A stretch of DNA of 64,000 nucleotides from Gammaproteobacteria bacterium (GTDB lineage Bacteria > Pseudomonadota > Gammaproteobacteria > SZUA-152). This document shows positions 53,100 to 61,241 of this stretch, piece after piece (the stretch's first letter is position 1; every line of letters starts with the position of its first letter). Location: assembly GCA_029882975.1 (NCBI GenBank), contig JAOUJW010000001.1:310001-374000 (forward strand), in the 5' to 3' direction. Below the pieces are notes generated by a model. That model saw nothing but the letters and a program-made list of their open reading frames with translations. It made no database searches and was not told where the DNA came from. Position numbers and translations under genes: made by a program.

Positions 53100-53654
53100 T
53101 CAATTGGTTATGGCATTATTATTTTCACACGCTTGCAGTTCCCGGCATAACAAGGCGGCGCAGGAAGGTATGGAACGCAACACTGTCGGTCCCGGAGACT
53201 GACCTGCCTGCCACTGACCGAGCTCGATGCCCAATACCTTATTCTTAGGTGGTAAACGTCCCAGGGCGCGTGCCATGGTAACGGCATCAAACAGGGAAAA
53301 ACCGTGACTGGAAAAACCGGTAAACGCCGGACCGGTTAAGCCCAAACCCAATCCAGGTAGCTCCCGCTGCAAGTCCAGACAATGCAGCGTCCCCACTGCG
53401 GCACCGCTTAGGACTGCATCCACAAAAAAGCAGGCCACCGTGTTGGACCGAATTTGCGCTATCCAATCAAACACGGAACGGTCGCTGTAAATAAACTGTA
53501 CCGACGCTTGTGGCTGTGGGTGCAACTGTTGCTGTGAAGATTCGGTAAAAAGCCTTTGCGCATACTCCAATACCATCCAACCCAAGCGATCATCACCATG
53601 AGGCGACCCCATGCCCACCACCACTCTGTGCGCCTTATCCGCTTTGAGTTCCAC
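53100..53654 (-). CDS. [NiFe]-hydrogenase maturation protease
   Basis: 184 residues of the HycI/HyaD/HoxM endopeptidase family: VVGMGSPHGDDRLGWMVLEYA carries the conserved Asp that binds nickel, and FFVDAVLSGAAVG and HGFSLFDAVTMARALG the other ligand Asp and His. It removes the short C-terminal extension of the large subunit once nickel is inserted. 41 bp downstream of hydA in the same operon, so it is the dedicated protease for that hydrogenase. Confidence 0.85.
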   Translation of the reverse strand: MELKADKAHRVVVGMGSPHGDDRLGWMVLEYAQRLFTESSQQQLHPQPQASVQFIYSDRSVFDWIAQIRSNTVACFFVDAVLSGAAVGTLHCLDLQRELPGLGLGLTGPAFTGFSSHGFSLFDAVTMARALGRLPPKNKVLGIELGQWQAGQSPGPTVLRSIPSCAALLCRELQACENNNAITN

Positions 53655-53695
53655 TGGCGCTTATACTCCCATCCCGCCTATTCCCATGCCAGACA

Positions 53696-55033
53696 TCATT
53701 GCCGTTGCACCGACAAATCCAGAAAGTGGGTAGCGCAGGAAATACAGGGATCGTAGTTGCGAATGATCTGCTCAGCGCGGCTCTTGATCTCCCGGTCGTC
53801 GCTTAAACCGAAAATCTCCAAACTCTCACGTAGATCTTTTTCTATTTGGGCCTGGTTTTGGCTGGTGGGTGGTACAATGCGGGCACTGACAATGGTACCG
53901 TCCTCAGCAACTTCGTAGCGATGCCACAACAAACCTCGTGGCGCTTCAGTACAACCGTACCCCACCCCCGGTTTAACTTGGTAATCAACATAGGAAAAAT
54001 CAGGTATCGTATAGGATTGCAGCAAACGCTTGGCCTCCTGTACCGCAAAAACAATTTCCGCTGCCCGCGCCAACAAACTGTGGTAACTGTTTTGACTGGG
54101 CAATGTCATCATGGAACGGATATCCACAGGTAATTGCATAGAGTGATGGAACAGATTCAGCCGAGCCAAAGGGCCTACCAGGTAAGGCTGCCCCTGAAAT
54201 AGACAATGTAAGGCCGTGGAATGAGGTACGGCGTGTTCATGGAAGTACTGTTCAAATTCCTCCACTGGCAACCGTAAACCCTGACCGCTACACAGTTCCG
54301 TACCCATCATGGGATAAGTACCGGGTTCTTCATCGCCACCGAGGGACTCCAACACCGATACATAATCAAAACGGGTCTGGTCATTACCGCCAAATACGCT
54401 GTAGTCAATCGCAGGCAAAGGCAAGGTGCCACACCAGTGCAGCAATGCGACTGCATCCTCTTGCGCTTGTTCCAATTGTTGTAGAATTTCATCAACCGCT
54501 GCCACACTCGGTGCCTTATAGAAGCCACCGATTCTCACTCCCACCGGATTAACGGAACGGGCACCAAATAAACGAATTAAGTTATTTCCGACGGCTTGCA
54601 AGCGTAAACCGCGATTCACTTCCTCCGGATAGTCCACGGCTAACGCCGGACCACTGCTATAACCAAGAAAATCCGGTAACGCCAGTAAATGAATGTGCAG
54701 ACTGTGGCTCTCCAGCCACTCACCACAATAGTATGCCCGCCGCATATCCAGCACCCATTGTCCCACATCCACCTGAAACAGTGACTCCAATGCTTGTACG
54801 GCGCTCATCTGATACGCCACCGGACAAATACCACAGATACGCGTCACCATATCCGGCACATCGCGACAGTGACGCCCTTGTAGCAACTTTTCAAAAAAAC
54901 GCGGTGGTTCAAATATACGCAGCTGCAAATCAGTGATCTTACCGGCGTCAATACTGATATCCAAAGCGCCCTCTCCTTCCACTCTCGCCAGTAAAGGTAC
55001 GCTGATTCGGTTGGTTTTTTTCCTGACCATCAA
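53696..55033 (-). CDS. hydA: Group 3b [NiFe] hydrogenase large (catalytic) subunit
   Basis: 445 residues. The nickel ligands are the L1 motif RICGICP (Cys67, Cys70) and the L2 motif DPCISCATH (Cys430, Cys433); residues 437-445 (FLDLSVQRQ) are the extension cut off after His436 by the protease encoded downstream. GRHCRDVPDMVTRICGIC and the FGGNDQTRF region match bidirectional NADP-reducing (sulfhydrogenase alpha) enzymes. Reaction: H2 to 2H+ with electrons passed to NAD(P), reversible; some members also reduce sulfur. Fourth gene of the operon, 3 bp after hydD. Confidence 0.92.
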   Translation of the reverse strand: MMVRKKTNRISVPLLARVEGEGALDISIDAGKITDLQLRIFEPPRFFEKLLQGRHCRDVPDMVTRICGICPVAYQMSAVQALESLFQVDVGQWVLDMRRAYYCGEWLESHSLHIHLLALPDFLGYSSGPALAVDYPEEVNRGLRLQAVGNNLIRLFGARSVNPVGVRIGGFYKAPSVAAVDEILQQLEQAQEDAVALLHWCGTLPLPAIDYSVFGGNDQTRFDYVSVLESLGGDEEPGTYPMMGTELCSGQGLRLPVEEFEQYFHEHAVPHSTALHCLFQGQPYLVGPLARLNLFHHSMQLPVDIRSMMTLPSQNSYHSLLARAAEIVFAVQEAKRLLQSYTIPDFSYVDYQVKPGVGYGCTEAPRGLLWHRYEVAEDGTIVSARIVPPTSQNQAQIEKDLRESLEIFGLSDDREIKSRAEQIIRNYDPCISCATHFLDLSVQRQ

Positions 55034-55036
55034 GTC

Positions 55037-55822
55037 TTACCCACCGGTGCGCCGCAGTGATTCGGCCACCGTAACAAATTCCGGAGCCTGGGATGTTATC
55101 ACTTGAAACCGTTGCGCAATTTCCGGTGACACTAAACCAAGCCCCTCAAAACGATTCACTAACGCCTGGGAATTGCTGTTTTCCGCGGGCCCGTAACAGG
55201 CATAGCAGGCACGACCAAACTGGGGACACAGGGCACCGCACCCGGTTCGGGTCACCCCCCCCATACAGGGTTCACCCTGAGTCACCATAATACAAACGTT
55301 TTGTTGACGCTTGCATTCCAAACAAAGTTTCTCTGCATAATCCACCGGGGTAACGCCACACATCATGGCGTGCAGCAACTGAGAAATCTGGCGTTGATTA
55401 ATAGGGCAACCCCACAATTGCCAATCCACACTGACATGATCGGAGATGGCCGTGGAGCGTTGCAGCGCGTTGATCACTGTTGCGGACGCATAAATGTCCT
55501 GCATCCATTGCTGAATATCATGACCATGGCGTAAGGCCTGAATGCCGCCGCTGGTGGCACAGGAGCCAATCGTGACCAGGTATCGACATTGCTTGCGGAC
55601 AGCCTGAATACGCGAAACTTCTTCAATGGTAGAGATGCTACCTTCCACCAAGGCCAGATCCACCTGCCGCTCCGGTGCAATGGGTCCGGCTTCAGGGAAA
55701 TGCACAAAATCCACTTGTTCTGCCAGCTGTAGCAGGGCAGGCCCCATATTCAACAAAGCCAGTTGACAGCCATCGCAGGACGTAAATTTGTGTACTGCAA
55801 CCGTCAAGCGGGACCTGGCCAC
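55037..55822 (-). CDS. hydD: Group 3b hydrogenase small subunit (delta)
   Basis: 261 residues. FTSCDGCQLALLNM at the N-terminus starts the proximal iron-sulfur site, with TIGSCATSGGIQAL and WGCPINQRQ completing it; CLECKRQQNVC and GEPCMGGVTRTGCGALCP, ACYACYGP bind further clusters. It links the NiFe centre of HydA to HydG/HydB. Stop and start of neighbours are within a few bases (hydG ends at 55823, hydA starts at 55033). Confidence 0.9.
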   Translation of the reverse strand: MARSRLTVAVHKFTSCDGCQLALLNMGPALLQLAEQVDFVHFPEAGPIAPERQVDLALVEGSISTIEEVSRIQAVRKQCRYLVTIGSCATSGGIQALRHGHDIQQWMQDIYASATVINALQRSTAISDHVSVDWQLWGCPINQRQISQLLHAMMCGVTPVDYAEKLCLECKRQQNVCIMVTQGEPCMGGVTRTGCGALCPQFGRACYACYGPAENSNSQALVNRFEGLGLVSPEIAQRFQVITSQAPEFVTVAESLRRTGG

Positions 55823-56662
55823 TTAAAACCCCCGCCGAGCAAAATAAGGTTTAATATCCACATAGGAAAAAACCGGACCATCCTTACAGATAAACTTGGA
55901 ACCGTATTGACATCGTCCGCAGTGACCCACAGCACACTTCATATTACGCTCCATGCTCAAGTAAATGTTCTGCTCTCCTACTCGTCTCCCCAGAAGCTCA
56001 CGCAAACACACCTGCATCATGATCTCAGGACCACACATCATCACCATAGTATCCTGATGAAACTCTACTTGATCAAACAACTCGGTGACCAAGCCGACAT
56101 GCCAAGGCCAATCGGGAGCACCTTTGTCTGCCGCCAGCAACACTTGAGTGTCTGGCAGTTGCAGCCACTGCGCATAGCGTTCCCGCCATATCAAATCTTT
56201 AGGCAATTTTACACCTTGTAGAATACTTAAACGCCCATACTCGGAGCGACGTTTAGTGATGTAATTAATCACCGACACAACAGGCGCACACCCTAAGCCG
56301 CCGGTAATCACCAACACATCCCTACCCTTAGCCTCTTGCAGAGGCCAACCCTGACCATAAGGACCGCGAATGCCGATGGTATCCCCATGCTGCAAACCCG
56401 CCAAGCCGCGAGTCACGCGACCGACGGCGCGAATAGTGTGATCCAACACATAGGGATCTTTCGGGTCTGAAACGATGGATATGGGCACTTCGCCCGCGCC
56501 GTATAAATACAGCATATTAAACTGGCCAGGCTTGAAATCGTATTGGTCACGACAGGCGGAATCCACAAATGCCAAACGCAAAGTGAAGACCGAATGGGTT
56601 TCCTGGATGCGCTCCAGCACCTCCGCCGTTTTAGGCAAACTCTGCTCAGGACTGCAGCTCAT
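55823..56662 (-). CDS. hydG: Group 3b hydrogenase FAD/NAD(P)-binding subunit (gamma)
   Basis: 279 residues from the ATG at 56662, which overlaps the upstream gene by 17 bases; in-frame codons further up to 56785 lie inside hydB and are not conserved. FAD-binding ferredoxin-reductase motifs: LYGAGEVPISIVSDP (RxYS-like, ISI), and NAD(P) loop VITGGLGCAPVVSVI. A C-terminal [2Fe-2S] site, CAVGHCGRCQYGSKFICKDGPVF, is present (CxxxxCxxC...C). It passes electrons from the iron-sulfur subunits to NAD(P). Confidence 0.92.
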   Translation of the reverse strand: MSCSPEQSLPKTAEVLERIQETHSVFTLRLAFVDSACRDQYDFKPGQFNMLYLYGAGEVPISIVSDPKDPYVLDHTIRAVGRVTRGLAGLQHGDTIGIRGPYGQGWPLQEAKGRDVLVITGGLGCAPVVSVINYITKRRSEYGRLSILQGVKLPKDLIWRERYAQWLQLPDTQVLLAADKGAPDWPWHVGLVTELFDQVEFHQDTMVMMCGPEIMMQVCLRELLGRRVGEQNIYLSMERNMKCAVGHCGRCQYGSKFICKDGPVFSYVDIKPYFARRGF

Positions 56663-57758
56663 TGTGAATGTCACTTGCTGTTTGCGTAATATCGATACCC
56701 ACCGGACACCAACTGATACAACGGCCGCAACCCACACAACCACTGCGCCCATATTGCTGTTTCCAACTAACCAATTTGTGCACAAACCACTGTCGATACT
56801 GCAGACTCGTATTGGACCGCACGTTCAAACCGTGCATATAGCTGTGATCCAGGGTGAAGCAGGAGCTCCATTGACGATAATGCAACACCGTATCAGAAGG
56901 ACTGTGAAAATCCTCTTGCACGTCATAACAGAAGCACGTGGGACAAACCGACGTACAGTTACCACAAGCGAGGCAGCGTTCCGCAACTTCATCCCAACAA
57001 GCGCTATCCAACAGTCGATCGCTAATCTGCTCCCCTAGGCTCGGCATCAACCGGGATTGGCTCGCGCCGGCAAAACGAATACGCTCTAATGCTTGTTGCG
57101 CTTGCTGTGATGTTACTGCTTGCGTCCATTGTGATATACCCCGTAAAACCGCATCCCCTGCCTCACTCCCGGCGCGCACGACAAACCCCTGCTCCAATTC
57201 CGTTAACTGGATATCCACATGGTCCGCCACCTGGGGTCCGTCACCGCTGGACGCACAAAAACAAGTAGGAGAACTGCAACCGCAATTCAATGCCAACAGT
57301 AATAGCCCCTGGCGACGCTGGGCATAAGCGGAATCGTTGTTCCCATTCCGCAGAAAGTGTGCATCCTGTAACTGCAAAGCCGCCACATCGCAGGCCCGGA
57401 CACCTAATACCGCCATTGCCGGCTCCGGTGACTTTTCCGAGTCCGAGTCAAAATGCAACCGCCCGTGTGCATCCTTTTTTACCGTCCATAACACTTCTCG
57501 GGACTGGAACAGCAGCGGTTTTAACCCCTGCGGCCCCAAGGTCCAGTCAAACCATTGATTGTTATCTGTTTTGGTCAATACATAGGAACCCGGGGATTGT
57601 TGTAATTGCCACCCTTGCGGTAGCTGCCGCACGGATTGCAGCGGCTTAAAGACAATAGCGCCATTTTCGACTTGGGGCCCAAACAGCCGGTAACCTTGTT
57701 TGAGCACCTGATCAATCAAGGTTTGAAAATGCGAGCGGGGTAAGAAACCGTTGTCCAT
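56646..57758 (-). CDS. hydB: Group 3b hydrogenase iron-sulfur subunit (beta)
   Basis: 370 residues. The C-terminal part has two [4Fe-4S] ferredoxin motifs, CLACGNCTSVCPTCFCYD and CVGCGRCISWCPVGIDI; in the N-terminal part CDVAALQLQDAHFL and LALNCGCSSPTCFCASSGDG are typical of the beta (HydB) subunit of sulfhydrogenases and of anaerobic sulfite reductase subunit A. It collects electrons for HydG. First structural gene of the operon; 189 bp upstream is a histidine kinase transcribed the same way. Confidence 0.9.
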   Translation of the reverse strand: MDNGFLPRSHFQTLIDQVLKQGYRLFGPQVENGAIVFKPLQSVRQLPQGWQLQQSPGSYVLTKTDNNQWFDWTLGPQGLKPLLFQSREVLWTVKKDAHGRLHFDSDSEKSPEPAMAVLGVRACDVAALQLQDAHFLRNGNNDSAYAQRRQGLLLLALNCGCSSPTCFCASSGDGPQVADHVDIQLTELEQGFVVRAGSEAGDAVLRGISQWTQAVTSQQAQQALERIRFAGASQSRLMPSLGEQISDRLLDSACWDEVAERCLACGNCTSVCPTCFCYDVQEDFHSPSDTVLHYRQWSSCFTLDHSYMHGLNVRSNTSLQYRQWFVHKLVSWKQQYGRSGCVGCGRCISWCPVGIDITQTASDIHNELQS

Positions 57759-57947
57759 CGGTATGTTATTCCTTACGCTGAGCGTTCTTCGATACGTCGA
57801 TCTCTATTGTCCAGCGGTTCGAGACAGGCCGACTGGTATTGAAACACGACCATCTGATCTATAAGTATGGACCAAATTCGGGGAAAGCGTAGCAATTGAC
57901 GCAAGGCGTAAATCTGGCAAAACGGAAGAACAAGAGAAAAATAATAC

Positions 57948-59810
57948 CTAGCCCCTGGCATTCTGCTTTGGCGTTACCAGCGGAGTTGTGGGTATGCTAA
58001 TCGTAAACTCTGAACCAAATCCTGCCACGCTGTTCACCGTGAGGGTCCCTTGCATTAACTCCACAAATTGTTTCGCCAAGGTAAGACCAAGCCCTGTGCC
58101 GCCAAATTGCTTAGTGGTGGAACTGTCGGCCTGGGAAAACCGTTCAAATACCCTATCCAACTTGTCCGAATCAATGCCCACCCCCGTATCGCGAACGGAG
58201 AACACCGCCCATTCACCGTCGGCATCAAGACATTTGTACACAGTGAGTGTTATCGTTCCATCCCGGGTAAACTTGGCGGCATTGCTGAGCAAGTTTATCA
58301 GCGCTTGCTTTAAACGCGTCACATCAGCCTGTATCAGGTTCAGCTCCGGGGCGCAGGAAACAATTAACGTATTATTATTCTGTTTGACCAACAATTGAGT
58401 CACTGATTCGAGACTGCCGACTAACTCGGGCACCAGAAACTCCTCATAGTGCAGCTCGATTTTTCCTTCTTCGATTTTAGCCACATCCAAAATATCGTTG
58501 ATCAATGTCAACAAATGATGCCCGGCCGACTGTATTTTGCCAAAGTCCTCCACCAGCCCCTGTAGTTGATTCGATTCGGCTTCTTCGCGCAACAGTTCAC
58601 TGTAACCGATAATGGCATTGAGTGGCGTACGCAACTCATGACTCATATTCGCCAGAAAAATGTTTTTGGCACTGGTGGCTGCCAGTAACTTGGCGTTCAC
58701 ACTTTCCGTTTCACGGTTTATTAAATCTTTTTCCTGTAGTGTGGCTTGTAAGGTATCCGCCATATGGTTAAAACTACCGGATAAGGTATGCAATTCCTCG
58801 AAATTGGCTTGTTCCACTCGCAAGGCCAAATCTCCCTTAGCTATTTTTTCGGCTGTGTTAGCCACTGCCAGTATGGGTTTGGTTATCTGTCGCGCCAATA
58901 CCATCCCTATTGCCAATGCCAACAACACAATCAATACCGTAAAACTGATGATCCACCATGCCACCTGTGTCAATGGCTGCATCACTTCGTCCCAGTTCAA
59001 TTCTGCAACCAGGGTCATACCAATATCGGAAATTTCGCGGGAATATCCCAATACTTTATCTCCGTGGTAATTACGATAGATTCTTGCTCCCGTTTCTGTT
59101 TGGTGTAGCTCCCGATATGGCTGTGATACGATCTGCGAATTAGAGTCTCGCTGGGCCGCACCGGCGACTATACGATTATTGGAATCCAGCAAATACGTTT
59201 GTGTCGAAGACCCAAAACCGGCCAGATCATATAATATCTGCTGTAAAAACTCCGATCGAAGTGAAAACACCAGCGTCCCAACCCTGGAACCGTGCTGCGA
59301 TAGCGCAGCGCTTATCTTTAACTCCACCTTTTCGGTTTCCGGGGAATAGCTCAACACCAATGATTCCGATAGAGGGCCCGAGTGATGCTGCCCTGGGGGA
59401 AAACTGTACACCGTCTGTTCCATCATCGCGTCCATAACAGTAACGTAAGTGACATTACTGGCGTCATGAAGAATGGGCGCCAAGCCTTTTTGTAAGATTT
59501 CACCAGTCTGTTGCCGTTGAACACGTGACAGCGCAGGGTTCAGCAAAACCAAAGCCGGATCTCGAATAACCGGCATTTGCGAAAAATGCAAAACCAGACG
59601 TTGCTCCTCCTGCATCCGATAGCTAAGTGCACGTTGTTTTACGTTAGCAATGCCTTGCAGTATCTGCTGTGTGGTTACGATTTGCTGGGTGCGTTCATGC
59701 CAGTACACAAACGTGCTTATTGCGCTCACAAAGACCAGCACCAATAACTGATAGGACAGTATCAAACGAAACCGAAGGTTGTTGAAAAAAGAGGTGGAGC
59801 TTACGACCAT
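57948..59810 (-). CDS. Membrane sensor histidine kinase (Cache-like sensor, HAMP, HisKA, HATPase)
   Basis: 620 residues. TM1 about 14-34, a large periplasmic double-Cache-like domain (YVTVMDAMMEQTVYSFPPGQ, LVLSYSPETEKVELKISAAL, TYLLDSNNRIVAGAAQRDS), TM2 about 283-304, HAMP, then HisKA with the phospho-acceptor His391 in MSHELRTPLNAIIGYSELL and HATPase boxes NLLSNAAKFT, VRDTGVGI and GTGLGLTLAK. It ends without a receiver domain, so a separate response regulator must be encoded elsewhere. It lies directly upstream of hydB but separated by 189 bp, so regulation of the hydrogenase is possible though unproven. Confidence 0.92.
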   Translation of the reverse strand: MVVSSTSFFNNLRFRLILSYQLLVLVFVSAISTFVYWHERTQQIVTTQQILQGIANVKQRALSYRMQEEQRLVLHFSQMPVIRDPALVLLNPALSRVQRQQTGEILQKGLAPILHDASNVTYVTVMDAMMEQTVYSFPPGQHHSGPLSESLVLSYSPETEKVELKISAALSQHGSRVGTLVFSLRSEFLQQILYDLAGFGSSTQTYLLDSNNRIVAGAAQRDSNSQIVSQPYRELHQTETGARIYRNYHGDKVLGYSREISDIGMTLVAELNWDEVMQPLTQVAWWIISFTVLIVLLALAIGMVLARQITKPILAVANTAEKIAKGDLALRVEQANFEELHTLSGSFNHMADTLQATLQEKDLINRETESVNAKLLAATSAKNIFLANMSHELRTPLNAIIGYSELLREEAESNQLQGLVEDFGKIQSAGHHLLTLINDILDVAKIEEGKIELHYEEFLVPELVGSLESVTQLLVKQNNNTLIVSCAPELNLIQADVTRLKQALINLLSNAAKFTRDGTITLTVYKCLDADGEWAVFSVRDTGVGIDSDKLDRVFERFSQADSSTTKQFGGTGLGLTLAKQFVELMQGTLTVNSVAGFGSEFTISIPTTPLVTPKQNARG

Positions 59811-59935
59811 ATAAACCCAGGCCCTAACTATTGATTATGGTTTAAATATATTTTCGTTCACCACATCAATATCTTTAACCGATTCCAAACCACTTAACCC
59901 TATAATTTCTATTGTTTTCATGCAGTCTACGCCGT

Positions 59936-60265
59936 TCAATTATGGCCACTGATTTTGGCATGCAGGGGTTTGGTCGATTCAAACCGTTGCATCTGTTCCT
60001 CTGAAGCCGGTTCTTGATATTTGGCTTTCCATTCATCAAACGGCATACCGTATATCACTTCCCTGGCGGCATCGTAATCCATATCGATCCCTATTTCCTT
60101 GGCAGCACTTAAATACCACTTTGCCAAACAATTACGGCAAAACCCGGACAAATTCATCAAGTCAATATTTTGTACATCCGTACGCTGTTGTAAATGGCCT
60201 ACCAAGCCTCTAAATACGGCAGCTTCCAACTTTAACTTCCTGATTTCGTCGTTCGTTTCGTCCAT
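59936..60265 (-). CDS. DUF1244 protein
   Basis: 109 residues, one of the small conserved proteobacterial proteins. The family core VFRGLVGHLQQRTDVQNIDLMNLSGFCRNCLAKWY and the IDMDYDAAREVIYGMPFDEWK segment are present, including the CRNC pair. Function is unknown. The start is 17 bp from the stop of the macro-domain gene and both are on the minus strand, so they are probably co-transcribed. Confidence 0.88.
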   Translation of the reverse strand: MDETNDEIRKLKLEAAVFRGLVGHLQQRTDVQNIDLMNLSGFCRNCLAKWYLSAAKEIGIDMDYDAAREVIYGMPFDEWKAKYQEPASEEQMQRFESTKPLHAKISGHN

Positions 60266-60282
60266 TGTTGTTTCGCCTCTGT

Positions 60283-61017
60283 TTATTTAAACCAATCGGA
60301 GAATTCATCATTATCCAAACCGGTAATATCATCATCGTTCAGTTCCAACTCCCCCACTTCCACGTCCTCAATAGAACCTTCTGCAGTGTTGTGAGAACCG
60401 GGTGCAGCAATCCCAGCAACCGGCAACCCTGCCAAAGAGGCAAATGGACCGGCGTTTTCTGCTTTAACACTGGAAATAAAGGCTTCAAAACAGGCATCAC
60501 GTACATAAATAGAAACGCGTTCAACCAAACTGTCCATACGGGCATCCCAGAATCGGAGAATAGCCCTAATCATTGCCTGAGAACTCAAGCCGGCGGGAAT
60601 TTCTCGCCCACCAGTGCCCAATGCGGGAAAGGCAATAGTGGCCCAATTGTTCGCCTCACACAATAACAGGCTGTTGGTCACTGCCTGTTCTATGTCACGA
60701 CGCTCATCACCACTACCCATGGTAGGGCTGATAGCGTGAATCAATCCCTTGAACGGTAAATACCCCGCGCTGGTAAAAGTGGCCATACCTGACAAAAATT
60801 CACCATACTCCCGTATCAGTTGCTGCAGCTCCACTTGAATCCCGATACCGGCCGCCTCTGATACGACCGCGGCTATTCCGCGATCAGAAGCTAAATCGCC
60901 CTGGTTGGAACATACAATCACATCAGATTGGGCGCTTAACAAATCCCCCACTTGAATTACCAGTTCCCGGTCTGCATAACTAAAGGTACAGCTTTGTGTT
61001 TCCAACGCTATCTCCAT
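60283..61017 (-). CDS. Macro-domain (ADP-ribose-binding) protein with acidic tail
   Basis: 244 residues. Residues about 15-170 are a macro domain: IQVGDLLSAQSDVIVCSNQGDL, GIAAVVSEAAGIGIQVELQ, LIHAISPTMG and TIAFPALGTGGREIPAGLSS, with the usual ADP-ribose loops (the GTGG-like loop LGTGG). Canonical NAGN is replaced by SNQGDL, so binding may differ. The last 35 residues (EDVEVGELELNDDDITGLDN) are strongly acidic and unusual for the family. Upstream of DUF1244. Confidence 0.85.
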   Translation of the reverse strand: MEIALETQSCTFSYADRELVIQVGDLLSAQSDVIVCSNQGDLASDRGIAAVVSEAAGIGIQVELQQLIREYGEFLSGMATFTSAGYLPFKGLIHAISPTMGSGDERRDIEQAVTNSLLLCEANNWATIAFPALGTGGREIPAGLSSQAMIRAILRFWDARMDSLVERVSIYVRDACFEAFISSVKAENAGPFASLAGLPVAGIAAPGSHNTAEGSIEDVEVGELELNDDDITGLDNDEFSDWFK

Positions 61018-61241
61018 TGATTTACCGCTAAACCCTATCGCCAGAATCCAGCAAGCTCCGCTTAACTGTAATCTTTAACCCGAATAAATCAACATTGAAC
61101 CGCTTCAAAGCGGATTCTACTGACTCACCTCTTATAATTATCGAATATAAACTTTTTCCAAACCCTAATAACGTAAAGCAAAAGAATCGCTCTGACGGGT
61201 CGATAGGTATTGAGTCCCAGTAACAACCATTCCACATACGC

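Noticed and set aside
57800-57830. GGTTCGA motif suggesting a tRNA T-arm
   Set aside because: No acceptor, D or anticodon stems can be formed around it.
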